This document shows, in pieces, positions 39,587 through 49,600 of a stretch of DNA of 64,000 nucleotides. This stretch comes from Panagrolaimus kolymaensis. Its lineage: Eukaryota; Nematoda; Chromadorea; Rhabditida; Panagrolaimidae. Position numbers and translations under genes: made by a program. The notes beneath the pieces are model-generated. The model searched no databases and was not told the DNA's origin. It saw nothing but the letters and a program-made list of their open reading frames with translations. Numbering within the stretch: the first letter of the stretch is position 1; each line of letters begins with the position of its first letter. The stretch covers positions 2,480,001 to 2,544,000 of the forward strand of contig JAJQJQ010000012.1 of the NCBI GenBank assembly GCA_028622995.1. The letters run 5' to 3'.

Positions 39587-40508
39587 ACATTTTTTTTCAA
39601 CCAAGACTTAATATGAGAGTTTAATAAAATAAATCTTTGAACATTATTTACTTATGAATTTGATAATAACACATATAAATGAAACGTGTTACATTGAGGT
39701 AGAAAAAGTAATAAACATTCATAAGATTTGAGTTATAAAATTTCAATGAAAAAAAATTTCAAAAAGAAAATTTGTGAACGCGGGAAAGTAATAAATAAGA
39801 TTACTGTAATAAAGGGAAGCAGAATGCGCAAAGAAAATGTTTTGGTTCGGTTTGTTTGTTTGCATACTTTATTCGTTCTTTCTTTTTCATTTCAATCATT
39901 TTATGATTTTACAATATTTTTACTTCGACATAATTTATAAATCAATATATTTCCTCTCAAATGAGCCATAAAGAACATCAAATGTCTGATAACTTTATCG
40001 ACTTTTCTTAAAGGACGACTATACTTTCTGTTTTTTTCAAATTGTTCAAAACGAACCGCGGTTCTGTCCCCAAGTGGTAAAGTGCTTTGAACATCGAAAA
40101 ACCGTAATGATACCGTAATTTGGAAGTGAGATATTACTGTAGCATTACGGTTTTTCGATGTTCAAAGCACTTTACCACTTGGGGACAGAACCGCGGTTCG
40201 TTTGAAAAAATTTGAAAAAAACAGAAAGTATAGTCGTCCTTTAACTTTTGTCTTTCTTCATTTAAAAACATTTCTGCAATGCTTTACCATTTTTGGAAAT
40301 TTTTTGTTATTTCCGCGTTTTCAAAGTACCATTTAATCTAATTTTAAACTTGCTTTTTTTGTGTGACATTATTTTATCTATGGCGTTTGTTACCTAATTG
40401 TGCTCTACATTTTCTTGTAACCATACGCGTGTTATTGTGTTATACTTTGATGTGATCATATTTTATTACAACCAGCTATTTTTTAGGCTCTGTTGATACG
40501 TCTCAAAC
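39587..40508. other. Intergenic region containing a palindromic element
   Basis: Apart from the inverted-repeat element at 40012-40240, I see no gene or RNA in this 0.9 kb. Confidence 0.65.
40012..40240. mobile_element. Palindromic MITE with TTAA target sites
   Basis: A 229-bp near-perfect palindrome: the left arm, starting AGGACGACTATACTTTCTG, is repeated as its complement at the right end over about 100 bp, with a short asymmetric centre. Direct TTAA copies flank it (40008-40011 and 40241-40244), as for piggyBac-type or other TTAA-targeting elements. It has no open frame, so it must have moved in trans if it moved by transposase. Transcribed through, it would fold into a long hairpin. Confidence 0.8.
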
Positions 40509-42174
40509 ATGGAAAGTAAAGGAAACAATAACGAACCTGGTGCCATGCTTAAAAAGCTTTCAATGATCAATCGTGGTCCATATGCAAGAAAGGGAAACTC
40601 AAATGCCATCGATCCATACCTCGCTTCACTTTCAAAGCTCAATCGGAATCCATATGCACGAGAGGTAAGTGTAGTTTAATTTTGCTTAAATTTTTTAAAG
40701 TGAAGTTAAAATTTTTAGACTGCACAACGATCTGTTCTTCAAAGAAACCTTCGAAAAACAAATGAACATGACAGTTTTTCTTCTTTGTTGAATGCGATCT
40801 CAACTACCAACATGATTCCAAGAAAAGATCCAAGTGATTATAGTCAACTTCTCAATGCAATTTCAAGTGTGAATACGAAACCTTCCGACAACTTTTCTCA
40901 TCTCATTCAAACTTTTCAACTGCTTTTTTCTCCACATCGTGTTACAAAGAGTGCTACCAAATTTTCAAATGCTCCTATTATTACACCAATCAATGATGCG
41001 TCTCCTTCATCATCAAAGTCTTATGTTTCTAAACTTGACGCTTTGGTCGACATCTTCAAGACACCAGTAGCAATGCATCATCGAGCTACTTTTGAATGCC
41101 TAACCTGCTTTGAGGAGTTTCATGTGGATGAAGGCAGTATTTCTTGCTCTTCTATTGTTAACGATACTGTTGACAATGAAAAACATTCAATTTGTGTAAC
41201 TTGCATCCGTCGGTATGCTCAAAGTTCTCGTTTTGATAGTCCAGTAATTCTTTCTACAATATATTTAGCACTTTTAACGATGTTTTTTTAGGTAGCACCT
41301 GGTGGAGTTGGTTTAAAATGTGCTGGACAACATGGTTGCGACAACGTTCTTCTTCTTTGTAAGTACATACATTTCTCAAGCTTTGTTGAAAATGTTTAAC
41401 TTATTTTTTTATAGCTGAATTTGAAATGTACTTGAGTGATGAAGATTATGGTCCGCTTAAAGATCGTTTACAACAACAATGCATTCTTGATGCTAGTATT
41501 CCTGATTTGGTGACGTTGGTTTTGTATCGTTTTTATTTTGTTTATATTTGTTGATTTTTTAGGTGCCCGGAATGCGCTTATAAAGGTTTTGTTGACCTTG
41601 CTGATCCATATTTCACTTGCAACTGTGGAAGAATCCAATGCAGAAGCTGTCCTCGACTTTATGATATTCATCATCATAATAAAACCTGTAAAGAAATGGA
41701 CGAAATTGAAGCCAGACAAGCAACACAGCGACAAATGTAAGTTTTTTGTTTTGTTATTATGAGCTTACTAATTATTGTTTTTTTAGTGATCTTCAAGCTT
41801 CAGAAATTCTAGCTCGACGATGTCATAAATGCAAAATCTTATACGTCAAAACCGAAGGATGCAATAGAATGAAGTGAGTTTTTTTAAACATTTCTTCCTT
41901 TTTGATTCTTTGGTTTTAGGTGCAATTGTGGAGCAACTCAATGTTTTGTTTGTCGCGAGCCCGATATCACATATAATCATTTTTGCAAGTATGTTTAATA
42001 TTTTATTGAATGATACTTTATTACATTAACGAGAATTTTAGCTGTGGTGTAAGAAGAGGCCAAAGAGGCTTTGATGGACCTTGTCCTCAATGTGGTAAAA
42101 CTTGCACAACTTCTGAAAGAGCCGATCTTCGCGATCAAAGAAGAATCAACGAATTGCAAAGAAATCGTCGATAA
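40509..42174 (+). CDS. RNF216/TRIAD3-like RBR E3 ubiquitin ligase, copy 1
   Basis: Eight exons (40509-40664, 40719-41243, 41292-41358, 41415-41514, 41563-41736, 41787-41873, 41920-41988, 42042-42174) encode 436 residues. The first 170 residues are Ser/Asn-rich, with a repeated NRGPYAR/NRNPYAR motif. RING1 begins near residue 178 (CLTC, later CVTC and GCDN), IBR follows ([18 protein letters not shown]), and RING2 begins CHKCK with [19 protein letters not shown], matching RNF216 closely. The Cys of EGCNRM is the expected catalytic residue that takes ubiquitin as a thioester. The exon 4 end was set by the LVTC junction, which the downstream paralogue also has. Introns are 44-55 nt. Targets are unknown. 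It lies tandem to a second gene of the same family about 0.8 kb downstream. Confidence 0.87.
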
Positions 42175-42978
42175 GAATGCTTCTTCACTTTGTTCTTTTT
42201 TGTTTCCTTTGTACTTATGTGATAAGTAACGCTTATTGGTTGTATCCTCTTGTTACCTTTATCTAATAATTGTCTTGTTTTTTACCTGTTGGTATTTACT
42301 TTGTTTTTATAAAATTATATTTTTCTGTTTTGTTTTTTTCTCTTTATGCATACTCATTTGCGACTTTTGACAATTTATCGATACAAAATTACGATAGCAA
42401 GAATATAAGACTATTCGACCTCAACTTCCAAGAGATCGATAAAAATAAAGATGAAGTTCCGGATGCCTTCTTTAATTCTTCCATACTCGAATTTTAAAGA
42501 TGTAGATTGAATCATGATAATCGTCTTTGTGAAAATGTCGATCTCATGAAAGTTGTATCAAATCAAAAGCATATGAACAGTCCATTTTTTTTTACTTTTC
42601 TTCCCTTTCGCTGATAACTATTTTATTCTTTTCTTTTCACCTTTCCACTCGTTTTAATCGAATAAAAGAATGACTATATTTTTGTCTCCATTATTTTTTA
42701 AATCACCACATAACTGTTTACTTTTATAGCTTTAAAATTATTTTCTTTTTCCATTTCCTTTTCAAGCAATCTGCCTCACACACCTTTATTCTTTCTTTTA
42801 TAAAGTCAAGAAATCGAAATCATATGAATGCTTTCTTTCAAATTCATTTTTTGTATGTAATGTACGACAACAAATAAAAAAGAAAGAACAAACGTGTTTT
42901 TCTTTCTCTTTCTCTCGTGTTGCTTTCATTGATTTTGATTTATTAATTTTTATATTTACATACACATTTTTATAGACT
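42175..42978. other. Region between the two RBR ligase genes
   Basis: About 0.8 kb of AT-rich sequence with the 3' UTR of copy 1. An acceptor ending TTTTTATAG sits three bases before the next ATG (42974-42975), so a 5' UTR intron or trans-splice site is likely. Confidence 0.55.
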
Positions 42979-44748
42979 ATGGCCACGAATACTATGTTAA
43001 AAACAAATGAAAATGGTAAGCTCAAAGATCGAGTGGAATACAGCTCTGAATCTGAAGAATACACTAGCGAAGAAGATTCAAATTCTGCTGATGGAGAAGT
43101 TGCTTCACCAAAGAAAAAGATTGAAAATAAAACTTTGGACAAAAAAGTTAATTTAGAAATCGATGAAAGTGAATATTCATCGGATGATGAAGAAGAAGTT
43201 TATAAGCCATTGTCATCATCGGATGATAGTGAAACTTCTGATGAAGACGTTTTAAAAAAGGAGAAATTTGTAAATGGCAAAAAAGCTAAGACTTCTGAAA
43301 CGGACACCGACTCAGAAACAAGCGATGAAGAAGCGGATAAATCTTCGGAAGATGAAACATCATCAGCTAGTGATTCCACTTCTAGTGAGGATGAAGAAAA
43401 AAATAGCAATGATTTAGGAGTCAACAAAGATAAAGCAAAAATTGCTATGGCCAAGACAAATACGTTACAACAGCAAAATTTAAAGAAGCAAGAAAGCGAT
43501 GAATCAGATGATGAAGTTACTGAAGAATATGATAGCTCATCTGAAGATGAATCGTCAAAAATGCAAATACGTAATAAAGGCAATGATTCCACTGAAAGCG
43601 AAGATAACGAATCATCTGAAGTTGATTCAAGTGATGATGATGAAGACTTTGTAAAAATCACTCACGAAAAAGATTCAGCTCCAAAACCTCCTCCAAGAAC
43701 CAACGTTCCTCAAGATAATTCCCCTGGACCTTCACGTAACAAAGTATCCCAAGCACAACAATCTCCTCTAACCCAAAGATATCAAGGAGGTAACAACAAT
43801 GATTTTTTGAATGCTTTCCAACAATTTCACCGAAATCTCGCTGATCCAGAAGCACTTCGACAAGAACTTCAAAGAAAATCGGAAGAAACTCTTCGTCGTG
43901 ATCCTTTGACTTTTGTATGCTGCGTTTGTTTCGATAACTTTTATAAAAAAGACAACTTTGGAAAATGTAATAGTTTGAATGGAATAAAAACCAAAGATGA
44001 ACATTTTATTTGTATCACCTGTCTTCGAAGTGCTGCAACACCAGAGAATGCTGGAATTGCACAAGATGGATCAGGATTGAAATGTCCATTTCCAAATTGC
44101 TCAAATATTTTATTTATGAGTGAACTTCATGAAATGCTCAATCCAAATATTGAAGGAAATTTGCTTGAGATCATTGGTAGAATGAGTTTAGCTGCAGCTG
44201 ATATTGGCATTCTTGTAACGTAAGAAATAAAGTTACAATAGTTGCTTGAAATAAAAATGTTTTTAGATGCCCAAATTGTCAAGCTCAATGGATTATTGAA
44301 AGCAAAGGTACTCCATTTTATGTGTGCGAATGTGGAAGAAAAGGTTGCATCTCATGTGAAATGGAATATGATAAAATTCATGAAGGTCGAAATTGCCGAG
44401 AAGCAGCGGCAGCAGCTGCATTAGATGCACGAAATAAAGAACGAAACCAAGTGTAAGCTTTATAGCTTAAAAGTATTACAAAGTTTCTCTAATTTTTTTT
44501 CCAGTGCTAATGAACTCAGCAACGTTATTGTTCGCGTTTGTCATAAATGTGGACTTCAATTTATAAAATCAGATGGATGTAACATGATGAGATGCCGATG
44601 TCAAGCTACACAATGTTACCTTTGTCGAGCTAAAGATATTACATACGCACATTTTGGTGGAGCTTGTCAAACAACAGATAATGCAGATGTTTATGATCGG
44701 CGGCGTTTGGATGAAGTACGGCAAAACTATAATATTAATGATATGTAA
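42979..44748 (+). CDS. RNF216/TRIAD3-like RBR E3 ubiquitin ligase, copy 2, with acidic N-terminus
   Basis: Three exons (42979-44219, 44267-44452, 44505-44748) encode 556 residues. Residues 15-235 are a long Ser/Asp/Glu-rich tract with repeated SSEDE, SDDE and ETSDEE clusters, ideal for casein kinase 2 and certainly disordered. A Pro-rich linker follows. The RBR unit starts near residue 314 (CCVCFDNF, CITCLR), continues with IBR (VTCPNCQAQW, CECGRKGC) and ends with RING2 from about 488 (CHKC, KSDGCNMMRC, QCYLC). The catalytic Cys in DGCN is kept, but the usual CG after it is CQ. The RBR half is homologous to the upstream gene, with a shared exon junction at LVT|C, so the pair arose by duplication. 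The acidic region is not shared. Converges on the PRKRIP1 homologue with about 90 bp between stop codons. Confidence 0.87.
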
Positions 44749-44839
44749 TAATTTTAAACGTAAATTTTATTAAAACATCAAATAAATACAAAAGTAAACT
44801 TAAAACTAAAACAAATTAAATATATACAGCATGTAAAAA

Positions 44840-45602
44840 TCAATCATTTGAATTATTTGCTTCAGCCGAAGGTTCCACAGATTTGTTTGGATCTTCTTCA
44901 ACGGTGAAAATTTGAGGAGGTTCTCTCTCTTCGTCGGCGATAGCTTTCTCGCTTTCCACAGCTTCTTTCTTATCTTCTTCTTCCTTTTCAACCTCAGCTT
45001 CAGATTCACTATTATCTTCGTCGTCGTCATCTTCTTCACTTTCGGATTCAGAATCACGTTTGGATTTTTTCTAAAATCACAAAGTTTAAACCATGGTTTT
45101 ACCAAAAATAAAGTAAACTTACAGCTTTTCTAGCAGCTTTCAGTTTTTCTTTACGACGTTGACGCTTTGCACGCTTCTTTGCAGTTCGAGATTCTTCTTC
45201 TTCTTTGACCGATTTAATTTTTTCATCATATTCCTTTTCAACATGTTCCTTCTTTTCAACATATTCCAAATATCTTTGACGATTTTCTTCTCTTCTTTTA
45301 TTGTTTCGATAAATATGAAATTCAGCTGAACCCGCAGCTGCTGATGAACCAACAACATTTCGAACCATCTCTGGTGGTTCAGGTGGTGGAGGAGTCTTAT
45401 GTCGTTTTGGAATTGGTGCAGGAATATCCTATAATAAATATAAAAATGTAAAGCGATGTAATAAAGTGAAAAAACCAAAACTTACAATATTTTGTTGAAG
45501 GCGTTTAAGTTGAATTCTTGCTAAATCATATTCTGTTTTAGCATTTCTTTCTTCTTGAAGCTGTTTAGCATTTAATCGACGACGTTGACGAACATCATCC
45601 AT
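44840..45602 (-). CDS. PRKRIP1: PRKRIP1 homologue, spliceosome-associated protein
   Basis: Three exons (45602-45486, 45428-45123, 45070-44840) encode 217 residues. The centre matches the PRKRIP1 (DUF1168) family: PEMVRNVVGSSAAAGSAEFH, then YRNNKRREENR and a long, highly charged helix with TAKKRAKRQRRKEKLKAARK. In human spliceosomes this protein forms a long helix bridging the U2 snRNP and the catalytic core. The N-terminus is a short charged helix, and the C-terminal 70 residues are Glu/Asp/Ser-rich. Length is near that of the human protein. Nuclear. Confidence 0.92.
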
Positions 45603-46040
45603 GATTATTTCTAAACACAAAAATGGTTTCAAAAAAGGAGCAATAAAAAAGAAATATCAAAATTTTTGAAAGCTCAACAAAAAATTGAATTTGTTTGGTA
45701 AAGAGGCAACGACGCCAAATGATGAGAATGATTTTTGAGAATTTCGAGAAAAGCATTTTCGATAAGAAATTGCCGAGTATCATAAAATTTATTAATACTA
45801 AAAAGCTTCCAATCACATTCTCTGAATTAAAACTTGGTTTGTTGAGCTTGTTATTATCAAAAAGGTAAATTTGCAAATGCTTTTCTTTTCGTTATTCATT
45901 GCGCTTTAATAAAATTGTTGTTGAAAAAAAAAATGGATGTCATTGAAAAATCAAATAAATGTTTATTGAATCAATTTACAAAAACAAATAAACAGAGATC
46001 AAAGTAAAATATTTTGAATTCATTATATTTATGTATGTAA
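45603..46040. other. Intergenic region upstream of PRKRIP1 homologue
   Basis: About 0.44 kb, AT-rich, with no coding signal. It should hold the PRKRIP1 promoter. Confidence 0.6.
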
Positions 46041-46485
46041 TTAATCAACTTCTTCAATTCGAGGAGCATCATTTTTAGCTCCTTCAAATTTAACTTCATT
46101 AGGAGTAGCACTTGGACCTGGTATAGCTGTAGCTTCATTTATATCTTCAGCAATGAAAAGATCAAGCTTGATCATACCGATAAATGATATCAGTATGGGA
46201 TTGGAGATTATCAAGGGAGAAGCTAGAAGGAAAGGAAATTTCATACAAAAAAATTTAATCTTTTGCGAATTTACCATCTTTATCTTCAGCAATTCGATCA
46301 CGAAGATTTCTAAAACAAATTAATTGTTTTGCTAAGGATGTGGAGAATACTTGAGAAAACTTACTCAATGATTGAGTGATCAGGCTTGATTTCAAGATAC
46401 TTTTTTTAAGCCATGCAACCTATGGTGGATGAATCAAGAAGAGCTTGAGCTTTCATAATTTTTTTTCAATATTGGCTGACCTTTT
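46041..46485 (-). pseudogene. Decayed HSP90 C-terminal fragment
   Basis: Read on the minus strand, the fragment starts around a degraded SAN(M)E block, then MKAQALLDSSTIGCMA, an in-frame TAA, KKYLEIKPDHSIIENLRDRI, and after a frame change a sequence like FSLDNLQSHTDIIYR, then in another frame MIKLDLFIAEDIN, ending RIEEVD. This is the order of the last 120 or so residues of cytosolic HSP90, whose tail is MEEVD. Lesions are the stop codon, at least two frameshifts and a degenerate LLFETALL segment. A 54-nt intron with good GT-AG ends remains inside, so it came from genomic DNA, not reverse-transcribed mRNA. No N-terminal or middle domain is present nearby. The parent HSP90 gene is not in the window. 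Confidence 0.85.
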
Positions 46486-46607
46486 ATAATGAAGAAATTT
46501 TGTTATAAATTTGAGATCATTGTTTTTTTAAACGATTTATTCCTTTACAATTTAAAAAATTACAAAACTTAGACATAGAATTTAACTGATTTTTAACTAA
46601 TCACAAT

Positions 46608-49600
46608 CTAATAAAATAAAGCAAACAAAGCAATGCAAAGAATGGCTGAAACGGTTTTGGCAACGGCGAAGCTGGCAGGTGTTGTTGGTTGTAAATTAGA
46701 TGTTGGATCGATACAGTAATTAGAATTGCAGCAACATCCTGATAAAATTTCTTGGGGCATTGTATGGCAGCTATTGTCCAAATTTAGATTTTGACAAAGT
46801 GTTACAGGATCACACGTAGCAACGGTAAATGTTGTAGAATTCAATGCAACGCTTACTGATGCACATTCCCCGTAACACATAACTTGTCCACCGCCGGATA
46901 AAACTGTGGTTCCCATATATAATCCTTCATTACAAAGAATTGGTGGACCCATGGATGGAATAGGGGTTGGTTGAGCTGGAATGGTGTAGTTATTGGCATT
47001 GCAATTATTGGAATCGTCGCAACAAGTAGCATTAAAACCCGCAACTGAAATAGTGGATGAGGAATTGCAAAGTCCATAAGGTTCACATGCAAAAAGATCG
47101 ATGCCTTGATTAGAATATGATCCAAGAAGATGAACACATGTGCCGTCGATACAAGGAAGAGAACCTCCTCGAAGTGTTCCATTATAATTATAACCAACCC
47201 AGCAATTTAATTGAGCGTTTGGCGTTCCTGACGGAATTAGTTTACCAGCTAGTGGGTTCATGCACATATCAGAGTCACAACAACAGCCGCTAACACTGTT
47301 TCCCAGTGAACCACAATTATTTGTTAAACTGAATTGATTGCAAAACGCTGAAGGATCACATCCGAAGTACGAAAATGATACACTGTTATTCATGTAAGTA
47401 GAGTTAAAATCGATACGACCGCATTGAGCAGGGCATGTGGTGATGATGTTTCCATATACGCTGGCACCATTGACGAAGAGACCTTGAGGGCATGTTATTA
47501 ATTTTGTAGTTGGTGGAGGAGGTAACACAGTTCCGTTAACAGGTTCATAATTGCAATGGTCTATAAATGGTGGTTTATTTAAATGATAAAATGTCAAAAT
47601 TACTAACTATATCCACCGCAACAACATCCTCGAACAGCTTGATCAATAGCTAAATTGCTGCATTGTTCATAAAGGGCATGGTTTTCACAGAGTGGACGAT
47701 CGAGGCATAAATATGCATTAACGGTAGCGTTACCGAAAGTTGAAGATAATTTACCGCACATTCCATTACAAAGAAGTGCACCACCGCTAATTGCTGCACC
47801 AACTCCATAACCAACAAAACAAGTTAGATTCGCTTTGATTGCAGGTTGAATTCGACGTTCAGGCTCGTTGCATCTTGAGCCATTGCAGCAACAAATTGAA
47901 AACCCATCGAAAAGAATATGGCAACCATCGAGTCCGAAAGCGTTGCAAGTATCAGCAGGGTCACATGTATAAATTGTATCGTTGCCAATATGAACTCTTG
48001 CGCATGAACCATCGCAATTAATATGATTACCAAAAGCTTGGCCTTGACGAAGTGAAAACCCTTCAAAGCATGAAATATTTTTTCCACTTCCATTTACAAG
48101 TGTAACGTTAACTTTGGGATCAACATTGCAATTATCTGAGCTGTTGCAACAATTGACGCTTAGGACGCCATTAAGATTGAAATTACAGGCATTATAAGGA
48201 TCGCAGGTGTAAACATTGACAGAGATACTCTTAAGACTTGTTGAATAACGAGCACATTGACCCATGCATGGAAGAGATTGGCCTTTGGAATAGGTGAAAT
48301 TATATGCTGGTGAGTTTATTGTAATTCCATTCATACAATTCATAAGAGTTCTCGAAGGTCGATAAGTGCATTCAGGGGTAGAGCAGCAAGTAACATTTAA
48401 ATCTCCATCAATCGCTGAACCATCTTTTGCTCCTAAAGCTTCACAAACGCTGATTGGATCACAGCCGTAAATGGTTACTCCAGCAGCGCTGTATCTAAAG
48501 TTTTAATTCAAAAGTTTAGTAAATTCATTTTAATTTTTTATTTATCTGCTTACGTTACACAATCTCCAAAGCATTCAGTGACCCGACCAAGTGGATTTCC
48601 ACCGAGTGAGGCAAGTGATAAACCAGTGAAGCATCTTTCTGCTTGAAGAGGTGGATTTGGATCAATTGGTGGAGCTGTAAAGTTTGCGGGCGTGTTACAA
48701 TAATCTAAATTACAACTATATTAAATTTGCAAATATTTTTTTTTGAATTTTTACTATAATCACAACAACATCCATTAATGGTCCCTGCTTCATTTCCACA
48801 TGTATTTGGTGCGATTCCTAGCATACGACAAAGTACCTAAAAAATAAAATTAAAATTGGTCACCACATATTGCAACATACATCAAATTGATCACATGCAT
48901 AAATAGTATAATTGTTTTTGTTTATTGCAAGGTTGGTGTTATGACACATTCCAGGGCAATAAGTTTCAGCGCCAGTCATATTACCGCCATTAATTTGAAG
49001 GCCAATGAAACATTTAATTGAATCAGGAGGTGGTGGAGGAGTCATTGGTTTTTTATTTGTTGATGGATCAATACATAAGTTGGAATTGCAACAACAGCCA
49101 GAAAGGATTTTTTGCGGCATGGTGTGGCAGCTGTTGACAAGATCGAGATTTTTGCATAAAGTTACAGGGTCACAAGTTGCAACGGTTAAGGTTGTAGAAT
49201 TTAATGCAACGCTTACAGAGGCACATTCACCATAACACATTTTGGCACTACCTCCATGTATGGTTAAGTTGTTCGTGTTGTTTATATATAAACCTTCATA
49301 GCAGAGAATTGGTGGAGACATGGACGGAGTAGACGTTGGTTGAATGGGGATGGTATAATTTACTGCGTTGCAGTTATCAGCATCGTCGCAGCAATAAGCA
49401 TTAAATCCGAATCCTTGAAGAGACATGTTGCAAAGTCCATAAGGTTCGCAAGCAAAAAGATCGACGTCTTGATTTGAATATGAGCCAGTAACATGAAGGC
49501 AAGTACCGCCATCACATGGCATAGAACCACCTCGAAGTGTTCCATTATAGTTGTAACCAACCCAGCAGTTTAATTTTGGTTTTGGTGGAGGAAGCGTTGC

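Noticed and set aside
40012..40240. Palindrome as a microRNA precursor
   Set aside because: The arms are about 100 bp each and nearly perfect, and direct TTAA copies flank it. This fits a foldback transposon far better than a microRNA hairpin.
41505..41515. Exon 4 of RBR copy 1 ending at the first GT after GATTTG
   Set aside because: That donor leaves the next exon out of frame. The donor five bases later gives LVTCPEC, the same junction as in the paralogue.
43200..43661. Minus-strand 153-codon Ser/Phe-rich frame
   Set aside because: It is the antisense shadow of the acidic Ser/Asp/Glu tract of RBR copy 2.
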